Source: Cornus controversa
Lineage: Eukaryota > Streptophyta > Magnoliopsida > Cornales > Cornaceae
DNA length: 64,000 bases
Assembly (NCBI GenBank): GCA_026545225.1
Contig: CM048849.1
Coordinates: forward strand, 12,593,541 to 12,657,540
Direction of reading: 5' to 3'
Part shown: positions 1 through 11,566 of the stretch, piece after piece
How the letters are laid out: every line of letters begins with the position of its first letter
How positions within the stretch are numbered: position 1 is the stretch's first letter
The notes under the pieces: generated by a model
Database searches by the model: none
Seen by the model: the letters and a program-made list of their open reading frames with translations, nothing else
Told to the model about the DNA's origin: nothing
Made by a program: the position numbers and the translations under genes

Positions 1-1121
1 GGTTTCGGGCCTGAAGCCCAAATATGCGCAAAATACAGTCTTAATCCCGTTTTAGAAAATGGACCAGAAGTCTTATTTCCGACCTGAACGTCAGCAGAAA
101 AAACCCACCTGATTAGTGCTGCGGGAAAAACTAATTAATTCCTAATTCGATTAGGACTTTGGTGTATTCTCTTGTGGCATAAAGTGAAGAATTAGAGGCT
201 GAGTTTGGGAGAGATTACAGAGATTGGAGAGTCTGAGAGGGTTGTGGACAGAACAGAGACATACTTTACAGAGCCATTGGAGAACGAAGTCATATGCATA
301 ATTCATGAAGATGATGCCTTCTTCCTCAACAGTTGAAGCTTCTTCTTCTACCATGAGCGGCTAGTTCATCCACTAGGGTTTTAATGTAGCCCTAACAAAG
401 CATCAATGGTTTGATTGTTTTAATTATTGGGGACCTTTATATACATGCATAGATTGTGTAATTTAGAGGATTCTTATTATAGAATTGAGCAATAAAAGTC
501 TTGTAAATTCAGTTTCAATGATTTCTTATCTTGTCTTAGATATTTAGTTGTTATTGAACTCAATCTCTCTTATTTTCTATGATTATGAGAGCGATTATTA
601 CACAATGGTAATCACTGAATATATCATTAAAAGCTTTGATGGATTATGCCTAGAGAAGATGAACTATACTGCACCCTAGATTAGAGTAGTTAGGCAGATG
701 GCCCATGCCAATCGAAGATATTCCATGACTTAGTCTTAATCATATGTTATCTTCTTGATGGATGAAGGTGAGCTTGTAGCCACCGACACCACTTATGCAT
801 GATGTAATCCCCCATAGTTGATTTAATTGACCATTGATTATGGAGTTAGTGGTGAAGTCAAATACCTTAGATTTCTCTCATATTATCTTCACTTTCTATT
901 TACTTTGATTTATTTTATTTTACTTTTTAATTAGTTTAAAAATCAGAATTCTTTTCTTTTAAAGTTAATTAGAATTAATTCCGTATTCCAACTCATCAGA
1001 CCATAATCCCTGAGGTACGATACCCCTTTCGATAGCCCTATTTTGCAAGAAATTCGTTCTATTGCGAAGTGTGAAAATTTTTAATTGATATACTTTTTGA
1101 GTCATACTCACACACGAATCA
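1..1121 (+). mobile_element. Athila family B LTR, 3' portion (cut by window edge)
   Basis: This stretch aligns by eye with the last ~1.2 kb of the solo B LTR at 14086-15595, and in reverse with 30087-31561. It has the same TATA region (TTTATATACA near 438), the same short upstream ORF ending ATGAGCGGCTAG at 353-364, and the same end in GAATCA at 1121. The first ~280 bases of the LTR lie outside the window, so a solo LTR and the 3' LTR of a full element cannot be told apart. No primer-binding site follows it, so it is not a 5' LTR. Confidence 0.85.
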
Positions 1122-1362
1122 CGTACAACAACCGCCTTCAATAATGAACTTTTAAGACACTAAATAACCGCCTTGAAAAATTATTTTAAAGGCATTTTTG
1201 AAATTATTAAAGGCAATTTCGAACCGCCTTGAAAAAGTTTTTGCTCGCCTTTAAAAAAATTTAGCAATCGTAACACCTTAATAGAGGACAGGAAATAGAG
1301 CGCCTTAAAAAGTTATTTAAGGCAGTTTTGGCCCGCCTTAAAAGACTAATTTTCTTGTAGTG
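1120..1362. mobile_element. CACTA-type transposon end or small non-autonomous derivative
   Basis: The right edge reads TTTTCTTGTAGTG (1350-1362), the exact reverse complement of the canonical CACTACAAGAAAA inverted terminus of plant CACTA (En/Spm) elements. Inside are repeated subterminal blocks such as CCGCCTTGAAAA and CGCCTTAAAAG in both orientations, typical of transposase-binding subterminal repeats. The left edge (CACGTACAACAA at 1120) may be a decayed copy of the same terminus abutting the B LTR, but this is weak. No transposase coding sequence is present. Confidence 0.55.
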
Positions 1363-2439
1363 AAATGACTAGTGTTAGAGGTTCTTGTCTCACATTGGAT
1401 TCAAGGTTTAAAAGGATAGGTATGCAACGCTATCAACAGCTTATGATTTTAAGTTAGGACAAGCTTTCGGCTATATATACATAGCGTGTAGTAGATAAAG
1501 TAATAGAGGTCTATTTATTTAACTTAGAGTGACATGACATTACTGTTATGTTAAATACCCCTTACAAATTTCACGCATGCGGTGACCAATCTCACACATA
1601 AAACATAAGGGATATCTACAACTAATAGCAAACAAGTTATAGAATATAACCACAAAAGAAAAAGAAAAGAAAAGAAAAAATTTTAAATGCTAACATGAAA
1701 GTCTAACTGAAATAAATAATACTATTAAATATATAAAATTTGAGCCTGAACTATACAACTTGGAAGTCCCGTAACTCAAGGACCCTTTAACCAAAAATTA
1801 TAAAATTAAAATTTTTATGAAAAGATCTAAATCGCTACACTGAAGTATAGTAAGGAATAGATTACTGCCATGCTCTATGAACTTCTTGCTCTAACCTCGA
1901 GATAAAAACTACATTGGACCTTAAATATCAGCAAAGTTGGTTAAACTCACGAGAAAATTCCATCTACTACCACCCAATCAGAGAACCGGTAAACATACCT
2001 TCTATACGAGGATAGTAAAAACATATAGATATAATTATACCGTTTAGTCATTTAATCTCCTGTCTCAGAAATAATTAGAACTATGTTCTGAACCAACCCA
2101 TCCATTATCACAATAAAGGTATAACAAATTTCTAAGTTCAAACCATAGATAATCCTAACATGCCTAACACACTAAGTTTTATCTATTTAGATACTAGGCA
2201 ATCATACCATGCCTTCCTCCATATTTTACAAATACCTTACTAAGTATTATACAAACCTAACATGCCTCCACCAATCATCCTTCTACAAAACCCCAAACTT
2301 ATGTTTATATATAATTAAGTATAACTCACTAGTTCATAAACATATCCCCAATTAACCTTGTGACCCAAGAATAGAGCACCCCCACACACTACACTAACCC
2401 ATCTGATCTCTTAATGCAAGTACGGACTAGTTTTAAGTT

Positions 2440-2800
2440 TACACAAAAGCCAATCCTAACATGCCCCAAATAAAATATAAAGATACTTTATTAGATTTTA
2501 GAAAATCCTAACAAGCCCAAATGTAATGTACAATTACCTTATTAGGTATTAGGCAATCCTGACATGCCAAATATAATACATATCTACCTTATTAAGTATT
2601 AGGCAATCCTGATATGCTTAGCAATCTTGACATGCCAAATATAATGTATAGATATCTTATTAGGTATCAGGCAATCCCAAGATACCAAATATAATATATA
2701 GACCCCTTATTAGGTATTAGGCAATCTCGAGAATCCTAACATGTCAAATATAATGTATAGATACCTCATTAGGAGTTAGGCAATCCCTAAAAAAATTCTA
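2440..2800. repeat. Degenerate tandem repeat inside the D LTR
   Basis: A unit of about 50-60 bp recurs five to six times. Each copy has an AATCCTGACATGCC-like block, then AAATATAATGTATAGATA and CCTTATTAGGTATTAGG. The reverse complement of the same unit forms the tandem block at 51395-51660, which supports assigning both regions to one LTR family. Confidence 0.8.
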
Positions 2801-3802
2801 ACATACTTAAAAGCATGCTACTTAATATCTTGTAAATCCTATTGTCCCATTTATTAATTTAAACAAATAAAATAAAACAACATACTATGAACATAAATGA
2901 GTTTAATATACTCCCATAAACTGTTTTAAACACCATAAAATTAATCAAGAACATTTATTAAAGCAAAGAAACAATTAAAGGAATTTAAACAATTAATTAA
3001 AAGAATATCCCACAATAAAGCCAACACCTCAATTTAAACATCAAGTATCTAATCCTAGCTTTAATCTTAGGTTTCGGTGCAAAATCTATTTTTAAAAGTC
3101 TTAATTATTTTTCTGGAATTTTATGAAATTTTTGAAAATTAAAAATATTTTCTAAAACAAAAGAAAAAATAAAATTCCAATTTGACGCATACTTTTTGTA
3201 CTAATTCTACAACAAGGGGAACCTCATTTCATCTTGAAATTAAAAACCCATGTGTATTTTGTCCTTGAAAGATTAATTTGAAATTTTGAAATTTTTAGGT
3301 AATTTAAATTATTTTTTCCTAATCTTTTTATTTAAAAATGTTTTGAAATTTTAAAAAAATATTTAAATATCTCGGATTGGGTCCAGTGGGTGGGCTTGGC
3401 GAGTGGGACCTGATCATGCGTTGCCCTTGTGGCCACCTCTTCTTCTTCTTACTCCTTTTCTTCTTTTCTCTACAACTTTTTTACCAGTAACGGGACAGCC
3501 GCGACTACACCTTTCCAAGCCATTTTCCAGCCTTCTCCGGCCACCAAAACTCACGTGTAAATAAACCATTCAACTCCTCTCGGTCTAAGCTACACATTGG
3601 TACCAAAATCACCACGAATCATCGCCTGAATAAAAAAATCCCAATTTCACGTTTTAGGGTTCTAAAATTTCAAACTCAAATTCCTGTCAAACTACCCAAT
3701 GATTCACTACCAAACTTACAAGAACTATTCGAGAGAGTAAGATCAACAATTAATCGGAACATAAACCTTTAAAAACTACGTTTACATTCAAGACAAATCT
3801 TA

Positions 3803-3805
<3 letters not shown>

Positions 3806-3842
<37 letters not shown>
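3806..3842. repeat. (TA)n microsatellite in the D LTR
   Basis: An uninterrupted TA dinucleotide run. A similar run sits in the D' LTR at 5610-5642, at a comparable place in the LTR. Confidence 0.95.
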
Positions 3843-3845
<3 letters not shown>

Positions 3846-4496
3846 TCATATATATGTCTCTACCCCATAGCTGTATCAAATTCACAGATTATTCATGTTT
3901 AATCCACGAAAATTCCTTAGCATGCATAATCATACAATTACATAATTATCTACATGTATATACGTATATTCCAGCAACATAAATATTTATCTATGCTTAC
4001 ATGTTCAAATTCGAAGTGAAGAGATTGAACTTACCTTATGATTTTGAACAAAATCACATTCTCTTCCTTTTTTCGGCGTCTACTCTCTCCCTGTCTGTGC
4101 ATAGAAACTCTCTCTACATAGGAACTACTGAACCCTAATTTCTTTTCTCTTATTTTATTTTCTTTTGAGAAAACTAAAATAATTCCTAAATAATTTAAAT
4201 ACTAAATATAAATATATATAGTCCAACCCAGCCGTCTAGCCCTACCTAATAATAATTAAAAATAAAAGAACATGCAACCCAAACCTACATATTTTTATTT
4301 AAAGGAAAAGCTATATTTAAAACAAAAACTGCACACACAATTAAACTCAATCAACGCTTTGCAACAATTCAAACATCCACATTAAACATATAAAAACAAG
4401 CATTGATAAAATTAATTAAAACATTTAAATAATTAAAAAACTCAATTAAATAAATAAAAAATTAATTTAAATATCCTCAAATTATGGGGTATTACA

Positions 4497-4829
4497 TTTT
4501 TCCCCCCTAAAAAGAGAAATTTCATCCTTGGAATTCACCTCATACCAGAAATAAAAAGCTTGGTTATTTTGCCTTTATTTCATACTCCCTTTCCCAAGCG
4601 GAGTCCGCCTCAATGTGGTGGGTCCACTTAACCTGAACTAAATGTATAGTCTTGGAATGAATGACCTAGTTCCTACGGTCAAAAATATAGTAAGGTTGCT
4701 CCACATATATTGCTTATGGTTGCAACTTAATCTCCCCAACTTTAATATGCTGATAAGTATCCTCATCCCTAAGAAATTTTTGTAACATAGCCACATGAAA
4801 AACATTATGCACCCTGTGCATTGTGTCTG
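4497..4829 (-). pseudogene. Element D pol C-terminus and polypurine tract (decayed chromovirus)
   Basis: On the minus strand the frame reads VHNVFHVAMLQKFLRD, then a QVKWTHH...AWERE block. This is the classic C-terminal tail of Ty3/gypsy chromovirus integrase-region polyproteins (HNVFHVSxLxKY..., then W...EATWE). Several in-frame stops show decay. It is followed by a purine-rich tract AGGGGGGAAAAA at 4497-4508 (minus strand) that abuts the LTR, the expected plus-strand primer. The rest of integrase and RNase H is missing. The RT and protease remnant at 31562-32307 has the orientation and order expected for the same element on the far side of the nested cluster, but that link is an inference. 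Confidence 0.75.
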
Positions 4830-6005
4830 TGTAATGCCCCATAATTTTGAGGTCATTTTCATTTTATATTTTATTTGCTATTTTTTTATTGTTTTAATTT
4901 AAGTGCCTTAATGTTTAAATTCAAATTGTTTCTTGAGAGCTTTGCATATTGTATGTGTTTAATTAATTTTTTTGTACTTAAACGATTTTGAACTTAATTG
5001 CTTTATGTGCGAAATAGATTTTTGTATGCCTAAATTGTTCAAGGAATGTTTAAGATATGGTGGGATGGTTGATTTTATTTTTATTTTAATTCTCTTTGGA
5101 TTGGGTCTTTGATTTTTCTATTATTTTAAATTTTGGTTTGGGTTAGGGAGAAATTGGGTTTATGTTGGACTAAAATGACTGGGCTACGTATATACGTATG
5201 GGCTAGGGTTTATTATGTATATTTTTCCTTTTATTTGTTTAGTTTTTTTATTTTTTATTTAGTTTTTAAATAAATTTTTTAAAAAAAAATTAAAAGGGAA
5301 AATATGAAAGAAAAGAGGGGACTAGGGTTTCTGCCGTTAGTTTTACGCATAGAAACTAAAAGTGTAGATGAAAGAGAGGAGGGAAAGAATAAGCGATCGA
5401 GTGGACGAGTTTCGAGTTATCAAAGAGGCAAGTTTGACTCTTCTCTTCCCCTTTGAATCTGTCTGCATAGTGTAAAATTATATCTACAATTGTTTCTTTG
5501 TTGAAAATTTAAATTATTGGATTACATTTGTAATTTTTTGGCTCTCTGTTGATAAATTCGTGTAGCTACTGTTGTTAACGAACATAGCATGAGAACATCT
5601 CCATAAAGGGTAATATATATATATATAGATATATATATATATATTGTGTATGTGTACATAAGTATAAAATTCGTAAGAGTATAAATCTGGGTTGTTAAAG
5701 GTTGTTATTTTCGTGCATTTGCTTTGGTATTGCTTGGCTAAATGACCCTTAATCCTTTAGAAATTTGATTATTCAGGAAATTGAGTTTAATTTTGAAAGT
5801 TTGTAGAACCCTAGAAGTTGTGATTTGGGGGTTTTCAATTCTGGACGTTTTTTTATGGGGCTTTTGGTACCAAAAGATAGCTTACGATGAAACGAGAAGA
5901 TTGGTATAAAATTTGGGTTGAACGGAGGTCGGGAAGTGCTCGGTAAGGGCTGCCTGCGCACATGAACACTGTGCACAGGCTAGAGGTTGAAGAAGGCAGC
6001 GACAG
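4830..6005 (+). mobile_element. Element D' LTR, first part
   Basis: It begins TGTAATGCCCCATAATTTTG, almost the start of the D LTR but on the opposite strand, 333 bp away and head to head. Shared blocks follow in order: the TGGACTA...GGGCTAGGG area, a GAAACTCT/GAAACTAAA area and a TA run. It is interrupted at 6005 by element C (target duplication GACAG) and resumes at 13463. It is probably a solo or partial LTR inserted into D pol; no second end was found. Confidence 0.65.
5610..5642. repeat. (TA)n microsatellite in the D' LTR
   Basis: A TA-rich dinucleotide run with a single GA interruption, at a place comparable to the TA run of the D LTR. Confidence 0.9.
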
Positions 6006-7376
6006 TGATGTGATTTCAATTATACTTAACCACTCGCAATAGAACGAGTCCTCGTAGGACAGGGCTATATAGAGGGTGTCGAACCTCAAGGACTTGCAAG
6101 GTTGAATTGTTATGTTACTCAGTCTTTGAATTAATTCTAAAATAATTGGAAACAAATTGTTGATGTTTGATCATGAAATTAATTGAGAAAATTAAAGCTT
6201 TTTATAAATTGTTGTTATGAAATTTAATCAGGAAGAGAAGATCCTGGGAACTGACTTCACCACTAACCCTCTAACAATGACAATTGTACTAAATTGGGAC
6301 GTTACTCTATGCATTCAGAAAAGAATGGCTACAAGCCTAATTCAATTCTATCAAGGGAATTCGTTCAACATTCAATTAAGCATAACTCGTCTTCGCTTAG
6401 CATGGCCTATACAACTGACTAATTAATGATGTTATAACCCATCTTTGCTCAGTACGAATTATCAAAAATCTAAATTGAACGATATGTGAAAACTATTGTA
6501 TAACCTGTCTTAACAAAATCACAGAAGTTGAAAAGAACAAACCCTAATCATTGCAAATTTAAATTCATTCTACAAGAACAATAATAAATGTGCAATGAAT
6601 CAATACATTCAAATTGAAAGCAATAGCACAGCTATTATTTATGTCTCGGTTATACAATCAATGCACAAAGTAATTTATTCCCAAATTAGTATACAACTTA
6701 AAACATTGAAAGACAGGTTAGGGTTACGTCACTTCCCCGGAATAGTGTTTAGCCGCTCATGATCGGATGTCCAAGCTTGAACGATGGTGAAATCGCCATC
6801 CTCTTGTCCGTATCGTCACGAATCGCCTCTGTATTTCTCTCTGTGTTCCTCCTTTTCCAGAATACCCTAGTTTTTCTTTGTTTCGTCATTTTTACTTTGC
6901 GAAAACAAACCAACGGGACACCTGGCCTTCCCAAAGTGGCAAGTGCGCATAAGAAAATGGCACTTGCTCCTCACAAAATGGCATTTGCGCCCAAAAAGTG
7001 GCAGCTGCGCAAATAGGGCAGAAAGTTGATGAAAACGTCCGTTTTAGGAAATTTTTGTGAAATATGAAATTGTGCAGAATTGAATTTCCTTCAACCCACG
7101 CGGAGTTTGGGTCGTTTTGACAATCGTGTATGGAGATATGGTCTGAATACCAAAACGGGTCCAAGACTTTTTAGGCCTGAATTGGCCCAATCTTCAATGT
7201 GAATAGGCCTAACACCATCTGTAGCCCAATTGCACCATTATTAATTAGAATTACTCTTAATCACCTGAAATTATGAAAAGATTAAAATTATTAATAAAAA
7301 TACGAAATAAATATTACTAAGATACTAATTTATATAATTTTAAGGGCATTGAATATGCAATATTTATTACTTATCA
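6006..7376 (-). repeat. Element C 3' LTR
   Basis: On the minus strand it runs TGATAAGTAATAAATATTGC ... GAAATCACATCA, with TGAT/ATCA inverted ends. It carries the short ORF ending ATGAGCGGCTAA (6747-6758, minus strand), which is shared with the A and B LTR families. Its copy lies at a constant offset of 6081 bp. Confidence 0.95.
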
Positions 7377-9130
7377 CACCCCCAAACTTACATATTGCTA
7401 GTCTCTTAGTAATACACAACTAAAAATGAAATAAAACACTAAACTATTTCCTGTTTCGTGGGAGATTCGATTGCATTTAGCATATGCAACAAGCCTTTTA
7501 AACCCCTAGATTACCCCTAGTGGACGAGTGAAGTCTCGTGAGGGTTTCCAGAGATGTTACCCACAAACATGCCAAAATTCCTATTTCAAACATTAATCAA
7601 GACGAAGACTACAAAATGCAGTTAAAAGACTTGCATTCAAGAATACTTTCAAATCCCTAAACCTCATAATTCAAAACAATGGTTCTCACCCAAAATTTAC
7701 ATCAATCACAACTCAAACAAACTAACTCTAGCCCCCTCATGAAAAGTGAACTAGCATTCATCAATGTGGTTTAACCCGGCCTTGAGTGAGCAATTACAAG
7801 TCCCTTCAATTTATTGGATCCCCTTATTGAATGTATCACTCAAAACATAAACACATGCAAATTTTTTTTTTTTTTTTATTTTTATTTTTATTATTATTAT
7901 TATTTTTTTCTTGGTTGTGCAATGTCCAGGTTTATTAGGCTTTCGAATTGATCCATGTAGCGAGCTTTCAGCCTGTGACTCCCAAACCAAATGGCTTTAG
8001 GGCACCAGGTTTCAAGATACCTCGAGGGACCTAATAACTCGAATCAAAATAGCCACAAACCATAGACTAACCAATAACGCAATGCCTAGGTTTATTAGGC
8101 TTTCGAATTGGTCCATGTAGTGAGCTTTCAGCCTGTGACTCCCAAACCAAATGGCTTTAGGGCACCAGGTTTCAAGATACCTCGAGGGACCTAATAACTC
8201 GAACCAAAACGGCCACAAACCATAGGATTATTATTTTTTTTCATTTTTTTATTTTTTTTATATATATATATATTTTTTTACAAGTGTAGCATGTTTAAAA
8301 TGTTTATTCTCAAGGGATACCGACTTATATTTAGCACACATAATTGATACTCAAAGCCAAGTACAAACCCCACTAACTCTACTAGTATGCGTGTGAATTG
8401 TGAAAAGAACCAGAGTCAACCACTCCAAGTCATGTCAATGCAAATAACAACTTAAACCATTGCATTCAAACCATAGTTTCTAGAAATTTTACACATACTC
8501 TACAATTTCAAGTCAAGAACCTACATAAAGTATTAAACTCTTGATTGATGTTAAAACAAAACAACCTATAAAAAGAAACTACCAAACAATTCCTAAAAAT
8601 CAATACAAAAAATAAAAAAATGTCTAAAACATGCCACTATTTCACCTTCATATTTAAAACACAAGAAATGTATCGCCTTACCCCCAAACTTGAATGGTAC
8701 AGTGTCCTCAATGTACAAGGAGAAAAAACATAGATGAGAGTCAGAACGATATTACCATGAATAGGGGCGTGGACAAATGGAAAACCAGTAGCTGGAAGTT
8801 AACAATGATGTTTCCCCCCAAACTTGGGTGCAACATCCTGTCAAAAGACACCACTATACAAGCCAAGTGAAATGAATGGGTTCATAATAAGAAAAATAAA
8901 GAACGAACATGGAAAAAACAAGTAACAAAATTTTTTCTTTTTTTTCTTTTACACAATGAACAAAACACAAAATCACTAAAAAAAAAATTAATAAATAATA
9001 ATAATAATAATAAATAAAATAAATCCTACTAAACTACCAAAAACACTAAATAACTAACATACATGGGGATACAAAATACCCCCAAAGAGCCAAGTTTAAC
9101 GTCTAGGTTAGACGTAAACTCAAATCTATC
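7377..9130 (-). other. Element C 3' untranslated region with two polypurine tracts
   Basis: No credible ORF. On the minus strand it holds an internal tract AAGTTTGGGGGTAAGG (near 8676-8692) just downstream of a TTGAGGACA hairpin (8700-8725), a second purine run near 8813-8826, and the terminal tract abutting the LTR (7377-7391). T-rich and AT-rich runs lie at 7861-7910 and 8226-8280. The duplicated block at 7919-8225 is listed separately. Confidence 0.8.
7919..8225. repeat. Tandem duplication of ~160 bp in element C
   Basis: Copy one (7919-8078) and copy two (8079-8225) both run from GCAATG...AGGTTTATTAGGC to GCCACAAACCATAG, with only a few substitutions. The block includes CCCAAACCAAATGGC, which resembles inverted sequence in the A2 3' region near 43060-43090. 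This suggests a conserved 3'-region segment that was locally duplicated. Confidence 0.9.
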
Positions 9131-11566
9131 CTAGTCCCCTTTTAAATCCGATATACGCCATCTTATCATCTCCTTATGCTCCTTAAGCACACTTAAGAGC
9201 TCACTCTCTTGGTTGGTAGACATATTAGGTGCATTAAAAACTGAAAAAGTGTCATTAAATCCTAATAATGCATATTCGAGTTTATTTGGTAAAGGCTTCA
9301 ACTCAAATTGAAAGGGCAACTCTAAGGAAGGAATGGAAAGCGTAGTTAAAAGTAAGGGTGCAAACTCTTTAGATTCTTTGAATGGTGGAGAACCTAAACT
9401 GGTGGCATGCAGTAAGGAAGTACTTTCACTAATATGTTGCCCTACATCAAAGCTCTCACAACCAAAATGAGTCAAACAAATATCTAAAGAGTCTTTAGGC
9501 AAGATAGGGGGAACTGATTCCACAACAGACTCCTCTATGACATCTAAAACAAAGCACTCTGACTCATCAGGGGAATGCGGAGTGGCATTAAAGATATTCA
9601 ATTTCACTTTCATGTTCCCAAAAGAAATATCCATGGCTCCAGTACGACAATTAATGTTTGCATTAGCCGTGGCTAAGAAAGGACGACCAAGAATCACTGG
9701 AATAGATTTCTTTGGATTAGGGACAAGTTCTGTGTCAAGAACAATGAAATCCACAGGAAAATAGAACTTATCCACCTTAATTATGACATCTTCAATTATA
9801 CCACGTGGTTGCTTCATAGATCGATCAGCAAGTTGCAACATAACTGACGTGGGTTGAAGCTCACCCAACCCTAATTGCAAATACACCGAGTAAGGTAACA
9901 GATTAACACTAGCTCCTAAGTCAAGGAGTGCTCTATCAACCTCATGAACACCAATAATACAAGAAATAGTAGGAGCACCTGGATCTTTGAACTTAGGGGG
10001 AGTGTTATGCTGAATAATCGAGATTACTTGCTCAGTGAGAAAGATTTTCTTTGGGACACTACCCCTTGAATTACGCTTTTGAGTGCATAAATCTTTCAAA
10101 AATTTTGCATATGCTGGGATTTGTTTTATAGCATCAAGGAGAGGAAGATTTATTTTTACTTGTTTAAAAACTTCCATCATATCTTGCACTTTCTCCCCTT
10201 CTTTCCCAAAAGGTGCCACCTCTTGGAGACGTGTAGGGAATGGAGCTTTGGGCTCAAAAGTTGGAATAGGTGTAGAATGTGTTGCCTTACTAACTTCAAA
10301 ATCTAGATTAGGACTCTTTCCCACTTCACTTTCAACCTCCCTCTTTTCTTCCACCTTATTATCTATCATTTTCCTACTCCTCAAAGTGGTAACAGCCTGA
10401 ACATGCTCATAGTGGTGACCATTGGCTGTAACATCATCAATTGCATATTGCCCTCTAGGATTAGTTATTGGTTGACTTGGCAATTTTCCTTCCTCTCTAC
10501 GATTCAAAGTGTTAACTAGCTGCCCCATTTGAGCCTCTAACTTGGATATGGATTGAGAGTGAGAATGAAGTAATTGAGTATTAGCTTCGAGTAATTGAGT
10601 GTGAGCGTCAAGTTTATCTAATGCCGCTAATACTTTATCCTCAAACGCTGAACTCCAAGGTGGAGATTGAGAAGTTTGATGATAATATTGATTCTGAGGC
10701 ACAAAATTGGAAGAAGGATGAGTAGCTTGATGACTAGACTGAAAACTTGACCTAGGGACTAGCCCTTGGGACTGAGGGATTGGATTGTTTAGGGATGGAC
10801 TAGCTGCCATGAGTTGATCTACTTTTCTCGATAATTCATCCACTTTGGTGGAGACATCGAGTGATTTACCTATTTCAAAAATTCCTACAGTCTTACGAGA
10901 ACTATTTGTTTGAACTCGACTTGCAGAATCATGCTGTGTAGAATTTTCACTCAAATTCACAAACAATGTCCATGCCTCATCCTCATTCTTAAGCATGAAC
11001 ATACCCCCACAAGATGCATCTACCATTTGCCTATACGACTCAATCAGCCCATCATAAAAAAATTGTACAAGTTGCCACTTAGGAATATCATGATGAGGGC
11101 ACTTTCTAAGCAAATCACCATATCTCTCCCATGTATCATGGAATTGCTCCCCTTCTATTTGAGAAAAATTGGTAATGGATCGCCTCATTTGATTTGTTTT
11201 CCCTATTGGAAAGTATTTCTTGAGGAACTCTTGTTGCAGTTGTGCCCAAGAGGTGATCTTATTCGGTGTTAATGAATTCCACCAGTTTTTAGCTTTATCT
11301 TTTAGAGAGAATGGGAAGAGACGCATCCGTAAAGCATCATCAGAAAAATTCTGGATTTTAACAGTTGAACAAACTTCTAAGAAGTCATCAAGATGCTTAT
11401 ACGGATCCTCATTATTAAGTCCATAAAAAGATGGGAGCATTTGTATAACGCTAGACTTAATCTCATAATTTACTGCTGTGACATTAGGCAATTGCATGCA
11501 GGATGGGGATGTATATGCCCCAGGAGCGAAATGCTCCTTAAGGGCTCGAGGATTGTGCTCAGTCAT
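9131..11566 (-). CDS. Athila Gag-protease polyprotein (element C)
   Basis: An intact ORF of 811 codons. The N-terminal third is the plant gypsy Gag capsid region: a DPYKHLDDFLEVC block, then LFPFSLKDKAKNWW and FLKKYFPIGKT, with PKWQLVQFFYDGL around residue 170. Gag binds and packages element RNA into particles. No CCHC zinc knuckle is visible where element A2 has one, so RNA binding may be altered. A coiled-coil-like stretch (residues ~310-355) follows. The retropepsin domain has Asp549 in DLGASVNLLP, where most families have DSG or DTG; the Athila copies here all share DLGA. ILGRPFL follows. The C-terminus contains ELKPLPNKLEYALLG, the linker normally just before RT, and then stops. Met at 11566 is the first Met after an in-frame TAG. 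Confidence 0.92.
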   Translation of the reverse strand: MTEHNPRALKEHFAPGAYTSPSCMQLPNVTAVNYEIKSSVIQMLPSFYGLNNEDPYKHLDDFLEVCSTVKIQNFSDDALRMRLFPFSLKDKAKNWWNSLTPNKITSWAQLQQEFLKKYFPIGKTNQMRRSITNFSQIEGEQFHDTWERYGDLLRKCPHHDIPKWQLVQFFYDGLIESYRQMVDASCGGMFMLKNEDEAWTLFVNLSENSTQHDSASRVQTNSSRKTVGIFEIGKSLDVSTKVDELSRKVDQLMAASPSLNNPIPQSQGLVPRSSFQSSHQATHPSSNFVPQNQYYHQTSQSPPWSSAFEDKVLAALDKLDAHTQLLEANTQLLHSHSQSISKLEAQMGQLVNTLNRREEGKLPSQPITNPRGQYAIDDVTANGHHYEHVQAVTTLRSRKMIDNKVEEKREVESEVGKSPNLDFEVSKATHSTPIPTFEPKAPFPTRLQEVAPFGKEGEKVQDMMEVFKQVKINLPLLDAIKQIPAYAKFLKDLCTQKRNSRGSVPKKIFLTEQVISIIQHNTPPKFKDPGAPTISCIIGVHEVDRALLDLGASVNLLPYSVYLQLGLGELQPTSVMLQLADRSMKQPRGIIEDVIIKVDKFYFPVDFIVLDTELVPNPKKSIPVILGRPFLATANANINCRTGAMDISFGNMKVKLNIFNATPHSPDESECFVLDVIEESVVESVPPILPKDSLDICLTHFGCESFDVGQHISESTSLLHATSLGSPPFKESKEFAPLLLTTLSIPSLELPFQFELKPLPNKLEYALLGFNDTFSVFNAPNMSTNQESELLSVLKEHKEMIRWRISDLKGD

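Larger units (their letters stand above)
1549..4496 (-). mobile_element. Element D 3' LTR (chromovirus-like Ty3/gypsy)
   Basis: Read on the minus strand it starts TGTAATACCCC at 4496 and can be followed to GGTATTTAACA at 1549, giving TG...CA ends and about 2.95 kb. On the minus strand it is immediately preceded by a polypurine tract and a decayed pol C-terminus, so it is a 3' LTR. The D-type LTR at 4830 and the fragment at 51100-52470 share several blocks with it. The left boundary rests only on the similarity of its two termini and is uncertain. The 186 bp between it and the CACTA-like end (1363-1548) hold nothing recognisable. Confidence 0.65.

Noticed and set aside
6759-7016. ORF of 85 codons present twice (6759 and 12840)
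   Set aside because: It duplicates only because both LTRs are the same; it lies antisense in the LTR and has no recognisable domain.
10083-10400. Plus-strand ORFs of 60-120 codons at 9537-11596
   Set aside because: They are antisense shadows of the element C gag-protease gene.
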